Under the pieces are notes generated by a model. It ran no database searches. It was given only the letters and a program-made list of their open reading frames with translations, and was not told the DNA's origin. A stretch of DNA of 64,000 nucleotides from Limnohabitans sp. Rim47. GTDB lineage: Bacteria; Pseudomonadota; Gammaproteobacteria; Burkholderiales; Burkholderiaceae_C. Positions 17,932 through 27,103 of the stretch are shown here, piece by piece (the stretch's first letter is position 1; each line of letters begins with the position of its first letter). The stretch covers positions 344,610 to 408,609 of the forward strand of contig NZ_FBYA01000001.1 in NCBI RefSeq assembly GCF_001517545.1. The letters run 5' to 3'. The position numbers and the translations under genes were made by a program.

Positions 17932-18030
17932 CCCGGACTTGATCCGGGGTCCATGCCGGTTCAACCATGGATGCCGGATCAAGTCCGGCATGACAGGGCT
18001 AAGTGCTGGATCAAGTCCAGCATGACAAGC
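17927..18030. repeat. Cluster of three CTTGA-centred REP-like palindromes
   Basis: Three palindromes with a shared 5-bp centre fill the gap between the convergent GST and acyl-CoA ligase genes: CCCCGGA-CTTGA-TCCGGGG (17931-17949), its inverted relative TGCCGGA-TCAAG-TCCGGCA (17972-17990), and TGCTGGA-TCAAG-TCCAGCA (18004-18022). Each is flanked by TGTCA or TGACA and the first by TCCATG. A related element occurs between holA and proA. They could form hairpins that end both transcripts. Confidence 0.8.
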
Positions 18031-18031
18031 T

Positions 18032-19654
18032 TCAGCTGAACACGCCGCCGTAGTCTTTGCGCAGGTCGTTTTTTTGCACCTTGCCGGTGCCACCTACGGG
18101 CAACGATTCGAGGAAGACCGCATCGTCGGGGACCCACCACTTGGCGACCTTGGTGGCGAGAAAGTCGAGGATCTCTTGTTTCTCAAGCGCCTGCCCCGGC
18201 TTGCGCACGATGAACAGCAGCGGGCGTTCGTCCCACTTGGGGTGCTTGACGCCGATCACCGCCGCCATGGCCACGGCGGGGTGGCCGATGGCGGCGTTTT
18301 CCAGATCAATCGAGCTGATCCACTCGCCACCGGTTTTGATCACGTCTTTGGTGCGGTCACGGATTTGCATGGTGCCGTGCGCATCGATGGTGGCGATGTC
18401 GCCGGTGGGGAACCAGCCGTCCACCAACGCGGTTTTCTCGGCTTTGAAATAGCGCTCCACGATCCACTGGCCGCGCACCATCAGCTCGCCTTGCGATGTG
18501 CCGTCGCGGGGCAAGGTGGTGCCGTTTTCATCGACGATCTTGATCTCAATGCCCGAGACGGTTTTGCCTTGTTTGGCCACAATGGCGTGCTGCTCGGCAG
18601 CGGGCTTGAGGCGGTCGATGCGGCTCAAGTTGCTCATGGTGGCTACGGCGGTGGTCTCTGTCATGCCCCAGCCGTGGCGCACTTCCACGCCGTAGTTGTC
18701 CATGAACTTCGCGATCAGCGCCATGGGCATGGCCGAGCCGCCCACACAGGTGCGCTTCATGTGGGCAAAGCGCAAGTTGTTTTGCTCGACGTGCTGGATC
18801 AGGCCCATCCAGATCGTGGGCACGCCCGCACTGATGGTGACTTGCTCGCTGTCCATCAACTCAAACAGGCTGTGGCCGTCGAGCTTGGGGCCGGGCAAGA
18901 CCAGCTTGGTGCCGGCCAGCAGTGCGGCATAGGGGATGCACCAGGCGTTGATGTGGAACATGGGCACCACGGGCAAGATGGTTTCTTGCGTGGACAGGCC
19001 CAGCACATCGGGCAAGCCCGCGGTGGTGGCGTTCAGCACGATGGCGCGGTGCGTGTAAAGCACGCCTTTGGGGTTGCCGGTGGTGCCCGATGTGTAGCAC
19101 AGGGCCGCGCCGGTGTTTTCGTCGAGCTCCGGCCAATCAAAGCTGTCGTTGTGGCCGGTGATCAGGTCCTCGTAATTCATCACGTTGGCCACGCCCTCGA
19201 TGGCGGGTGTGTTGGCGGCATCGGCCAGGCAGACCCAAGCGCGCACCTTGGGGCAATGCGCGGCAATGCCTTTGACCAGCGGCGCGAAAGTGGCGTCAAA
19301 CAACACCACCTCGTCCTCGGCGTGGTTGATCACATAGATCAGCTGCTGTGGGTGCAGGCGCGGGTTGCAGGTGTGCATGACCATGCCGCTGCCCGAGACG
19401 GCGTAATAGGCTTCCAGATGGCGGTGGTTGTTCCAGGCAATCGAGCCGACCGCGCTGCCCGCTTTCAGGCCCATCTGGGCCAGTGCATGGGCCAATTGGC
19501 GGGCGCGCTTGGCCGCATCGGCATAGGTGGTGCGGTGCAGCGGGCCATGCGTTTCGCGCGAGACGATTTCTTGATCGCCAAACTGCGCTGCGCCGTGTTC
19601 GAGGATGCCCGAAATGAGCAGGGGGCGGTTCATCATGAGGCCGGTTTGGGGCAT
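18032..19654 (-). CDS. Medium/long-chain acyl-CoA synthetase (AlkK-like AMP-binding enzyme)
   Basis: Activates a fatty acid to its CoA thioester through an acyl-adenylate. The 540-residue protein has the P-loop YTSGTTGNPKGVLYTHR, HGWGMTETTA, the WFPTGD motif and the C-terminal hinge/lysine region RDRTKDVIKTGGEWISS and PVGGTGKVQK. The opening NRPLLISGILEHGAAQFG and overall length resemble the AlkK group of medium-chain ligases. GGAG lies about 8 nt before the ATG. It follows the serine hydrolase gene by 28 bp and is probably co-transcribed. A second, FadD-type ligase is encoded near 40 kb. Confidence 0.93.
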   Translation of the reverse strand: MPQTGLMMNRPLLISGILEHGAAQFGDQEIVSRETHGPLHRTTYADAAKRARQLAHALAQMGLKAGSAVGSIAWNNHRHLEAYYAVSGSGMVMHTCNPRLHPQQLIYVINHAEDEVVLFDATFAPLVKGIAAHCPKVRAWVCLADAANTPAIEGVANVMNYEDLITGHNDSFDWPELDENTGAALCYTSGTTGNPKGVLYTHRAIVLNATTAGLPDVLGLSTQETILPVVPMFHINAWCIPYAALLAGTKLVLPGPKLDGHSLFELMDSEQVTISAGVPTIWMGLIQHVEQNNLRFAHMKRTCVGGSAMPMALIAKFMDNYGVEVRHGWGMTETTAVATMSNLSRIDRLKPAAEQHAIVAKQGKTVSGIEIKIVDENGTTLPRDGTSQGELMVRGQWIVERYFKAEKTALVDGWFPTGDIATIDAHGTMQIRDRTKDVIKTGGEWISSIDLENAAIGHPAVAMAAVIGVKHPKWDERPLLFIVRKPGQALEKQEILDFLATKVAKWWVPDDAVFLESLPVGGTGKVQKNDLRKDYGGVFS

Positions 19655-19682
19655 GTTTTTGTCTCCAGTGTTTTTGAGTTTT

Positions 19683-20858
19683 TTACAGCATGGCCGCGTA
19701 CACCATGTCGCGAAACAGGGGGCGATAGTCATCGCGCTGGTTGGGTGCCTGGATCATCAGCATGGCGACCATGTCGAGTGCCGGGTCGACAAAGAAGGTG
19801 GTGCCCGCGATGCCGCCCCAGTAATACAAACCCACCGAGCCTGGCACGGGCGACAGGCCCAGATGCGTGCGCACGGCAAAGCCCAGGCCAAAGCCGTGGC
19901 CCGGTGGCAGCAAGGTGCCATCGACCGGGATGCCGCCCAAATGGTCTGCGGTCATGAAGTCCACCGTGTGGGGGCCGAGCAAGCGCACGCCGTTCAGCTC
20001 GCCCCGGTTGCGCAGGCACTGCAAAAAGCGGGCGTAGTCCATGGCGGTGGACATGAGGCCACCGCCACCGCCTTCCATGGCGGGCACCTGGCGTGGCTCC
20101 AGCACCTTCATGGGCACGCCACCGTCAGGGTCGTGCGCAAAGGGCTCGGCAATGCGGTGCTGCTGATCGGGCGGCACGGCAAAGCCGGTGTCCACCATGC
20201 CCAGGGGGCCAAAGATCTCCGCTTGCAAGAAAGCGCCCAAGCCTTGCCCGCTGACCACCTCGACCAGCCTGCCCAGCACATCGGTCGCGCGGCTGTAGGC
20301 CCACACGCTGCCAGGCTGAAACTGCAAAGGCAGCGCCGCCAGCGTTTGCGAAAACTCGGCATTGGTGCGATCGCGCGAGGCGATCTTCACTTGGCCGTAT
20401 TGCTGCTGCACGGGCGATGTGCCCAGAAATTCGTAGGTCATCCCGGCCGTGTGGCGCAGCAGGTCTTGCACCGTGGCCGGATTGCGCACCGGCTCCAGCC
20501 CGTGGGCGGTGGCTACTTGTTGTGCAGCGTATTCAGGCAACCAGCGGCTGATCGGGTCGGAGAGCAGCAACTGACCGCGTTCGACCAGCATCATCACCGC
20601 CACCGACACCACCGGTTTGGTCATCGAATAGATGCGAAAGATGCTGTTGGTCTGCATGGGTGTGCCCTTGGCGGGGTCTTGCTGGCCCACCGCCTCGAAC
20701 AAAGCGATCTGGCCTTGGCGGGCCACCATGGCCACCGCGCCCGGCAGACGGCCGCTGTCCACTTCGCGGCGCAACACGTCCATCAGCCGTTGTGTGCGGT
20801 CGGGGCACAGGCCCACATCGGCGGGGCGGGCGTGGGGCAAAGGAAAATGGGGGGTCAT
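19683..20858 (-). CDS. Serine hydrolase of the beta-lactamase class C/esterase EstB family
   Basis: A 391-residue hydrolase with the SxxK catalytic motif in FRIYSMTKPV (Ser78, Lys81), the tyrosine motif AYSRATDVLG (Tyr188), and YYWGGIAGT in place of the KTG box, the pattern of EstB-like carboxylesterases rather than true AmpC. No signal peptide is visible, so it is probably cytoplasmic. It precedes the acyl-CoA ligase by 28 bp, which hints at release of acyl groups that the ligase then activates; this is inference from position only. Confidence 0.9.
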   Translation of the reverse strand: MTPHFPLPHARPADVGLCPDRTQRLMDVLRREVDSGRLPGAVAMVARQGQIALFEAVGQQDPAKGTPMQTNSIFRIYSMTKPVVSVAVMMLVERGQLLLSDPISRWLPEYAAQQVATAHGLEPVRNPATVQDLLRHTAGMTYEFLGTSPVQQQYGQVKIASRDRTNAEFSQTLAALPLQFQPGSVWAYSRATDVLGRLVEVVSGQGLGAFLQAEIFGPLGMVDTGFAVPPDQQHRIAEPFAHDPDGGVPMKVLEPRQVPAMEGGGGGLMSTAMDYARFLQCLRNRGELNGVRLLGPHTVDFMTADHLGGIPVDGTLLPPGHGFGLGFAVRTHLGLSPVPGSVGLYYWGGIAGTTFFVDPALDMVAMLMIQAPNQRDDYRPLFRDMVYAAML

Positions 20859-20934
20859 CGGCGCTCCAGAATAAGGGTGTTTTGTACACCAGCGACCGAC
20901 GAGGGGGTATCACCTAAAGCAACCGGGGTGCAGT

Positions 20935-20976
20935 TGCGAATGCGAATGCGAATGCGGATGTGGATGTGAATGCGGT
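20935..20976. repeat. Degenerate hexanucleotide repeat (TGCGAA family)
   Basis: Three perfect TGCGAA units are followed by TGCGGA, TGTGGA, TGTGAA and TGCGGT, seven tandem hexamers in all. It lies between the CYTH gene stop and the serine hydrolase start, about 77 bp upstream of the latter. Confidence 0.85.
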
Positions 20977-20983
20977 TGCCTGC

Positions 20984-21595
20984 TCAAGCCCGCCGCCAAA
21001 GCCCCATTCCCCGCTGCGCCTTGCTGGCATCGCTGGGCGTTAGCGCCACGGGGCCTTGCGGCGTCTGGCGCAGCACATCGGCCAGCGCCATCAGGGCGGA
21101 CTCGGGGCCGCTGAGCAGTTCAAGTTCCAACTCCAGCAGCGGTTCGCTCAAGTCGGTGCCGGGCACATGGATGCGGCCTTGGTCGAGGGCCACTTCAATT
21201 TGTGCACCATCGTGCTCGATGACCCAGCGTTGGCGTTCAAAGTCGGTGCAAAACAGGGCTTTTAGATTTGGCCGCATCGCCATCAAGTCTGCGGCCAGTG
21301 CGGCGTCGTCCACCAGTGTGTCGAATTGCAGGGCGCCCGGTGTGGTCGGGCCTTCCCACTCTGATCTGCGCGACAGGCCGTTTTGGCTTTGCCCAGCGGT
21401 CTTGACGGTCAGCAGCCACTGGTCGCCCGCCAGCCGTTCGCGCACCGCCATGCGGCGCTGCTGCAGGGCCAGATGCGGTGTGTCGAAATAAGTGTTGAGC
21501 AGGCGCTGCGTTTTGCTCGCCCCCGCCAGCAGCGGGTGGGCCAGCAGGCGCGGCAGGTCTGCGTCGGTCAGCGACAGTTTGAGTTCGGTTTCCAA
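20984..21595 (-). CDS. CYTH domain protein (triphosphate tunnel metalloenzyme family)
   Basis: A 203-residue protein starting METELKL, the ExExK signature of CYTH/triphosphate tunnel enzymes. Further conserved patches are LLNTYFDTPHLAL, MAVRERLAGDQWLLTVKT with the basic residues that line the tunnel, and the acidic strand PLLELELELLSG. YgiF-type inorganic triphosphatases have this domain plus a C-terminal CHAD domain, which is absent here. Triphosphate hydrolysis is the likely activity, not proven. The gene lies 15 bp downstream of cytochrome b561 on the same strand. Confidence 0.88.
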   Translation of the reverse strand: METELKLSLTDADLPRLLAHPLLAGASKTQRLLNTYFDTPHLALQQRRMAVRERLAGDQWLLTVKTAGQSQNGLSRRSEWEGPTTPGALQFDTLVDDAALAADLMAMRPNLKALFCTDFERQRWVIEHDGAQIEVALDQGRIHVPGTDLSEPLLELELELLSGPESALMALADVLRQTPQGPVALTPSDASKAQRGMGLWRRA

Positions 21596-21610
21596 GGCGA
21601 GCTAGGGCGT

Positions 21611-22171
21611 TCAGCGGCGTGAACGGAGCATGGACATCAAGACGCCATCTTTGAGGAAAAAATGGTGGTAAAGCGCGGCGACAGCATGCAGGCCCGACAA
21701 CCATAAGATCATGTCACCCAGCATGCCGTGCACATCGCCCCAATCGGCCAGATTGGCAAGGGGTGACTGTGCGATGACGGGCATTTCATTGATTCGCAGG
21801 CCACCCAACAAAGTCAGTGGGTGCCCTTCGCTGCCCAAGGCCAACAAGGCGCTCATTGGGACAGCCAGCAGCATCAACCAGAGTAAGCCGTGAGTCGCGC
21901 GGGCTGTCAGGTGCATCCAGCCGGGCATGTCAAAACGCGGTTGGGCCGGGCGCACCGCCACCCACACCAAACGCAGCAAAGTCAAGGTCATGACCAATAG
22001 GCCCAATGTTTCGTGCACCACGATGTCCCATCGGGTGGCTGGGTCCAGCCCTTGGCGCATTTCGCGGCCAAAGTGCTCTGGGCCGAGGATGAAGGCGGCG
22101 ATGACCGCGATGGCCGTGAGCCAATGGAGTGCGCGGCTCAAGGTGTCGTAGTGGGTGTTTGGCGTGTTCAT
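21611..22171 (-). CDS. Cytochrome b561 family protein
   Basis: A 186-residue inner-membrane di-heme cytochrome with four hydrophobic helices. Candidate heme-ligand histidines sit in RALHWLTAIAVIA, DIVVHETLGLLVM and, in the last helix region, HGMLGDMILWLSGLHAVAALYHH. The family carries electrons from quinol or superoxide; partner unknown. AGGGA lies about 6 nt before the ATG. It is the first of a minus-strand group with the CYTH gene. Confidence 0.92.
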   Translation of the reverse strand: MNTPNTHYDTLSRALHWLTAIAVIAAFILGPEHFGREMRQGLDPATRWDIVVHETLGLLVMTLTLLRLVWVAVRPAQPRFDMPGWMHLTARATHGLLWLMLLAVPMSALLALGSEGHPLTLLGGLRINEMPVIAQSPLANLADWGDVHGMLGDMILWLSGLHAVAALYHHFFLKDGVLMSMLRSRR

Positions 22172-22325
22172 TGTTGTTCCCTGAAAAACGCCATTGTGCA
22201 GGGTGAATATGAACGCTTTGTGAATTGATCGTTGGCCTTCGTTGAGGCGCATCAAGTGACCGCATGTCTGATGGGTCCAAGCTCACCACCCTGCCTGGCC
22301 CGTGTGGCACAACGGTTGTGGTTTG

Positions 22326-22724
22326 TTAAGCGGCGGGTGTCGCAAAGTGCTCCCGCAGATAAGCCACGATCGCCCCCGAGTCTTGCAGCCAACGGGTTTG
22401 CCCATTGGCGTCGGTGATTTGGAGACAAGGCACTTTGGTGGCTCCGCTGCCTTCCAGCAAGGCATTGCGATTGGCTGCGTGGTGCTGTGCATCGCGCTTT
22501 TCAATGGGCAATGACAAGCGGCGCATTTCCTGACGCACTTTGATGCAAAACGGGCAGGTGCTGAATTGGTAAAGCGCCAGGCTTTGGCACTGCAAGTCAA
22601 CTGCAGCTTGCGCCGCTGGCGCGCGCTGCACACCAACCGGTTGTGTTTGGCGCTCTTTGAGCAGCATGAAGGGGCCGAGCACGACGCGCAGGGTTCTAAA
22701 AAAGGCACGGATCACGGTTTTCAT
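22326..22724 (-). CDS. Glutaredoxin-like protein with hydrophobic N-terminus
   Basis: A 132-residue protein with a basic/hydrophobic first ~22 residues, a linker, then a glutaredoxin/GST N-terminal fold: ALYQFSTCPFC with the redox motif CPFC (57-60), TKVPCLQI with the cis-proline, and WLQDSGAIVAYL for glutathione contact. It is probably a membrane-associated thiol reductase. The ATG is preferred to a TTG 13 codons upstream. It lies downstream of uvrA on the same strand with 62 bp between. Confidence 0.85.
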   Translation of the reverse strand: MKTVIRAFFRTLRVVLGPFMLLKERQTQPVGVQRAPAAQAAVDLQCQSLALYQFSTCPFCIKVRQEMRRLSLPIEKRDAQHHAANRNALLEGSGATKVPCLQITDANGQTRWLQDSGAIVAYLREHFATPAA

Positions 22725-22786
22725 AAAGGTCTTCAAAAAATCAAAAAGGGTGTGGATGGCCAACGGGGCAGTTCAATAAAGCGACA

Positions 22787-25714
22787 TCACAGCAAGCGTG
22801 CCAAATAGTGGCCCGTGAAGCTGGCCTTGTTTTTGGCCAACTGCTCTGGCGTGCCTTCACCCAGCACGGTGCCGCCGCCTGCACCGCCTTCCGGTCCCAT
22901 GTCGATCAGCCAGTCGGCGGTTTTGATCACGTCGAGGTTGTGTTCGATGATGACGATGGTGTTGCCCGCGTCGCGCAGCTGGTGCAGCACTTTGAGCAGC
23001 AGGTCGATGTCGGCAAAGTGCAGGCCGGTGGTGGGTTCGTCCAAGATGTAGAGCGTGCGGCCGGTGTCGCGCTTGGACAGCTCCAGCGCGAGCTTCACGC
23101 GCTGCGCTTCGCCGCCCGACAGCGTGGTGGCGCTTTGGCCCAGGCGGATGTAGGTCAGGCCCACATCCAGCAGGGTCTGCAGTTTGCGCGCAATGTTGGG
23201 CACGGCGCTGAAGAACTGGTGCGCGGCTTCCACTGTCATGTTCAGGATCTGTGCGATGTTTTGGCCCTTGTATTGCACTTCCAGTGTTTCGCGGTTGTAG
23301 CGCATGCCGTGGCACACGTCGCAAGGCACGTAAACATCGGGCAAAAAGTGCATTTCCACTTTCACCACGCCGTCGCCTTGGCAGGCCTCGCAGCGGCCCC
23401 CGGTCACGTTGAAGGAAAAGCGCCCGGGGCCATAGCCGCGCTCGCGTGCAGCGGGCACTTCGGCCATCAACTCGCGGATGTGGGTGAACAAGCCGGTGTA
23501 GGTGGCGGGATTGCTGCGCGGTGTGCGGCCAATGGGGGACTGGTCCACGTTGATGACTTTGTCGAAATGCTCAAGCCCTTTGATCTCTTCGTGCTTGGCG
23601 GCCTCTTCGTGTGCGCGGTGGATCTGGTGCGCCGCTGCGGCATAAAGCGTGTCATTCACCAGCGTGGATTTGCCCGAGCCGGAAACGCCGGTCACACAGG
23701 TCAGCAAGCCCACGGGGAATTTGACGTTCACGTTTTTCAGGTTGTTGCCCGATGCGCCCACGATCTCGATGAAGTCCTTGCCTGCTTTGTGGCGCTTAGG
23801 GATAGCGATTTTTTTACGACCCGACATGTACTGGCCAGTGACCGAATCGGGCGCGGCCAAAATGTCGGCGCAGGTGCCTTGCGCCATCACGCGTCCGCCG
23901 TGTACGCCTGCGCCCGGCCCCATGTCAATCACATGGTCGGCCACGCGGATCATGTCTTCATCGTGCTCCACCACCAGCACGCTGTTGCCAATGTCGCGCA
24001 GGTGTTGCAGCGTGCCGATCAGGCGGTCGTTGTCGCGCTGGTGTAAGCCGATGCTGGGCTCGTCCAGCACATACATCACGCCCGTCAAGCCCGAGCCGAT
24101 CTGGCTGGCCAGTCGGATGCGCTGCGATTCGCCGCCCGACAAGGTGTCGGCGCTGCGGTCCAGGCTCAAATAATTCAGGCCCACGTCGTTCAGAAACTTC
24201 AAACGCAAGGCGATTTCGCGGACCACCTTGTCGGCAATCTCGGCCTTGGCCCCGTGCATCTTCAGGCTCTGAAAATACTGCTGTGATTCGCCCAAAGTGA
24301 TGTGGCTGATGTCGTAAATGGCGCGCGACTGCGCACCTTCGCCAATGCGCACATGACGGGCTTCGCGCCGCAGCCGGGTGCCTTGGCAATCGGTACAGGC
24401 CTGCATGTTGCGGTAGCGCGCCAAGTCCTCGCGCACCACGGCCGAGTCGGTCTCGCGGTAGCGCCGCGTCATGTTGGGAATGATCCCTTCAAACGGGTGT
24501 TTCTTGCTGACCTTTTTGCCCTGCGAGGCACCGGACTCCATGACGTAGCTGAACTTGATCTCTTCGTCGCCTGAGCCATTCAGCAGCACCTGTTGTGCGC
24601 TGGTGGGAAGCTTTTCAAATGGGGTTTCGATGTCGAACTGGTAATGCTTGGCCAGGCTTTCGAGCATGCTGAAGTAAAAGCCGTTGCGTCGGTCCCAGCC
24701 CTTGATGGCACCGCTGGCCAGACTGAGCGAAGGGAAAGCCACAACCCGCTCCGGGTCAAAAAATGCCATGGTGCCAATGCCGTCGCAGGTCGGGCAAGCG
24801 CCCATGGGCGAGTTGAACGAGAACAACCTCGGCTCCAGCTCGCTGATCGAATAAGTGCACACCGGGCAGGAGAACTTGGCGTTGAACAGGTGTTCTTTGC
24901 CGGTGTCCATTTCTAGGGCTACGGCGCGGTGTTCGGCCAGGTGCAGCGCGGCCTCAAAGCTCTCGGCCAGGCGCTGGCGCAGGGCATCGCGTGCCTTGGC
25001 ATCTTCCTCGGCGCGAACCTTGATGCGGTCCACCACCACGTCGATGTTGTGTTTTTCGGTTTTCTTGAGCGCAGGCAGGTCTTCCACTTCAACGGTTTGT
25101 CCATTGATGCGAAAGCGCACATAGCCCAGTGCCTGCATTTGCTCAAAGATTTTTTCAAACTCACCTTTTTTCTCGCGGGCAATGGGCGCGAGGATCATCA
25201 GCTTGGTGTCTTCGGGCAGGGCCAGCACGGCGTCCACCATCTGGCTCACAGTCTGCGCTTGCAGCGGCAGATCATGGTCGGGGCAATACGGCGTGCCTGC
25301 GCGGGCATACAACAGGCGCAGGTAGTCGTGGATCTCGGTGACCGTGCCCACAGTGGAGCGCGGGTTGTGGCTGGTGGCTTTTTGCTCGATGCTGATGGCG
25401 GGCGAAAGGCCCTCGATCAGGTCCACATCGGGCTTGTCCATCAGCTGCAAAAACTGCCGTGCATAGGCCGACAGGCTTTCGACATAGCGGCGCTGGCCTT
25501 CGGCGTAGAGCGTGTCAAAGGCCAGGCTGGACTTGCCTGAGCCCGACAGCCCGGTGATCACCACCAGCTGGTTGCGCGGGATGTCGAGATCGATGTTTTT
25601 CAGGTTGTGGGTGCGGGCACCGCGCACGCTGATGTGGGTTTGCCGCAGGGCTGACGCCAGATACCGCGCTTGTTCGGGTTCGTCGGGCAAGTAAGGGGAG
25701 TCAACAAGGTTCAC
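22787..25714 (-). CDS. uvrA: Excinuclease ABC subunit A
   Basis: DNA-damage recognition ATPase of nucleotide excision repair; loads UvrB. The 975-residue protein has two ABC modules: Walker A sites GLSGSGKSSLAFDT and GVSGSGKSTLVNDT, signatures LSGGESQRIRLA and LSGGEAQRVKLA, and zinc-finger cysteines at CPVC...CPTC and CEAC...CDVC. The start is set at a GTG that gives the usual N-terminus before SVRGARTHNLKNI. A TTG seven codons upstream sits 8 nt after a GATAAT hexamer and is a possible leaderless start. No LexA box of the CTGT-N8-ACAG type was seen. It diverges from an MFS gene. Confidence 0.96.
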   Translation of the reverse strand: MNLVDSPYLPDEPEQARYLASALRQTHISVRGARTHNLKNIDLDIPRNQLVVITGLSGSGKSSLAFDTLYAEGQRRYVESLSAYARQFLQLMDKPDVDLIEGLSPAISIEQKATSHNPRSTVGTVTEIHDYLRLLYARAGTPYCPDHDLPLQAQTVSQMVDAVLALPEDTKLMILAPIAREKKGEFEKIFEQMQALGYVRFRINGQTVEVEDLPALKKTEKHNIDVVVDRIKVRAEEDAKARDALRQRLAESFEAALHLAEHRAVALEMDTGKEHLFNAKFSCPVCTYSISELEPRLFSFNSPMGACPTCDGIGTMAFFDPERVVAFPSLSLASGAIKGWDRRNGFYFSMLESLAKHYQFDIETPFEKLPTSAQQVLLNGSGDEEIKFSYVMESGASQGKKVSKKHPFEGIIPNMTRRYRETDSAVVREDLARYRNMQACTDCQGTRLRREARHVRIGEGAQSRAIYDISHITLGESQQYFQSLKMHGAKAEIADKVVREIALRLKFLNDVGLNYLSLDRSADTLSGGESQRIRLASQIGSGLTGVMYVLDEPSIGLHQRDNDRLIGTLQHLRDIGNSVLVVEHDEDMIRVADHVIDMGPGAGVHGGRVMAQGTCADILAAPDSVTGQYMSGRKKIAIPKRHKAGKDFIEIVGASGNNLKNVNVKFPVGLLTCVTGVSGSGKSTLVNDTLYAAAAHQIHRAHEEAAKHEEIKGLEHFDKVINVDQSPIGRTPRSNPATYTGLFTHIRELMAEVPAARERGYGPGRFSFNVTGGRCEACQGDGVVKVEMHFLPDVYVPCDVCHGMRYNRETLEVQYKGQNIAQILNMTVEAAHQFFSAVPNIARKLQTLLDVGLTYIRLGQSATTLSGGEAQRVKLALELSKRDTGRTLYILDEPTTGLHFADIDLLLKVLHQLRDAGNTIVIIEHNLDVIKTADWLIDMGPEGGAGGGTVLGEGTPEQLAKNKASFTGHYLARLL

Positions 25715-25835
25715 GGTGGACGGCCAGATCAGCAAAACCTTTGATTATCCCTGTCGGCGCTTTTTTTGGCGCCGGGGCTGACCAATCAGGGACAATCACC
25801 CTTTTTCCCTGACTCTCTGACCCTGGCTGCTCCGC

Positions 25836-27068
25836 GTGACCGAAACCCCTGAAAAGCAATTTGCTTCCTCGTCTGTGTCCATGACACCCATGGAGCGTCG
25901 CGCCAGTGCCTCGTTGGCCGGCATTTTTGCGCTGCGCATGTTGGGTTTGTTTTTGGTATTGCCCGTGTTTGCCCTTGAGGCGCGCAAATACCCGGGGGGT
26001 GATGACCCTGCTCTGCTGGGTTTGGCCATGGGCATTTATGGCTTAACGCAAGGTTTGTTGCAGTTGCCTTTTGGCATGGCCTCAGACCGCTTTGGTCGCA
26101 AACGCGTGATTGTTTTGGGCCTGGTCATTTTTGCCTTGGGCAGTTTTTGGGCTGCGGGCGCGACCGATTTGACGGGTTTACTGGTGGGGCGTAGCTTGCA
26201 AGGCGCTGGTGCTGTTTCGGCCGCCGTGACGGCTTTGCTGGCCGATTTGACCCGCGACGAAGTCCGCACCAAAGCCATGGCCTTGGTGGGTGCCAGCATC
26301 GGCTTGATGTTTGCCTTTTCTTTGGTGGTGGCGCCAATGCTGGTCGCCGTCATGGGTTTGTCAGGCCTGTTCGGCTTGACCGGCGTGTTGGCCCTGTTGG
26401 GCATTGCGGTGGTGGTTTGGGGTGCGCCCCCGGCACCGGCCCGGATGAAGGGCCAAGCCCGGGGCAGCCTGAAGGATGTGCTGCGCCATGCGGGCTTGAT
26501 GCGCCTGAATTTTGGGGTCTTCGTACTGCATGCGGTGCAATTGGCCATGTGGGTGGCGGTGCCCGCTTTGCTGGTGCAATCGGGTTTGCCCAAGGCCGCG
26601 CATTGGCAGGTTTATTTGCCTGCCGTGCTGGGGTCGTTTGTTTTGATGGGCGGTGTTTTTGCTTTGGAGCGGCGGGGGCATCTCAAAAAAGCGTTTTTGG
26701 CTGCAATTGCCCTGATTGCGCTGGTTCAAGTTGGCTTGCTGGTCCAGTCATCCGGCACGTCCAGCGTGGTGGTCATGGCCGGGCTGTTGTTCGCTTTTTT
26801 CTGTGGTTTCAATGTGCTGGAAGCCACGCAACCCAGCATGGCCTCCCGCATGGCGCCCTCTGCGGTTCGCGGCACGGCATTGGGCGTTTACAACACTTTG
26901 CAGTCGCTGGGCTTCTTTGTCGGTGGCTGGCTGGGCGGTTGGTTGGTGAAAAGCTGGGGCAGTCCGGCCTTGTTTGCCAGCTGCGCTTTGGCCATGTTGG
27001 TGTGGTGGCTGGTCGCGTTGCCCATGCAGACGCCGGGGCGTGCTGCATCCGCCCAGCTTGCAGAGTAA
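25836..27068 (+). CDS. MFS transporter (YajR-like)
   Basis: A 410-residue major facilitator with twelve hydrophobic segments. The motif A loop between helices 2 and 3 reads GMASDRFGRKRVI, and the first helix AGIFALRMLGLFLVLPVFAL resembles the YajR group. It starts at GTG; a GACAAT element 40 nt upstream could be the promoter. Substrate unknown. Position just upstream of ssb and divergent from uvrA is a common arrangement in this family of bacteria. Confidence 0.9.
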   Translation: MTETPEKQFASSSVSMTPMERRASASLAGIFALRMLGLFLVLPVFALEARKYPGGDDPALLGLAMGIYGLTQGLLQLPFGMASDRFGRKRVIVLGLVIFALGSFWAAGATDLTGLLVGRSLQGAGAVSAAVTALLADLTRDEVRTKAMALVGASIGLMFAFSLVVAPMLVAVMGLSGLFGLTGVLALLGIAVVVWGAPPAPARMKGQARGSLKDVLRHAGLMRLNFGVFVLHAVQLAMWVAVPALLVQSGLPKAAHWQVYLPAVLGSFVLMGGVFALERRGHLKKAFLAAIALIALVQVGLLVQSSGTSSVVVMAGLLFAFFCGFNVLEATQPSMASRMAPSAVRGTALGVYNTLQSLGFFVGGWLGGWLVKSWGSPALFASCALAMLVWWLVALPMQTPGRAASAQLAE

Positions 27069-27103
27069 AAGCCGCATAATCCGAGTCTTATCGAGGAGTT
27101 TTC

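Noticed and set aside
18074..19957. Very long plus-strand open frame of 627 codons opposite the acyl-CoA ligase.
   Set aside because: It is an antisense frame of a high-GC gene, rich in His, Gly, Ala and Val with no domain. The minus-strand frame carries the full AMP-binding motifs.
19605..20969. Plus-strand 454-codon frame opposite the serine hydrolase, ending in the hexamer repeat.
   Set aside because: Antisense artefact; the SxxK and tyrosine motifs lie on the minus strand.
25715..25835. LexA (SOS) box in the uvrA-MFS intergenic region.
   Set aside because: No CTGT-N8-ACAG palindrome is present; only a short GC hairpin with a T-rich loop was seen.
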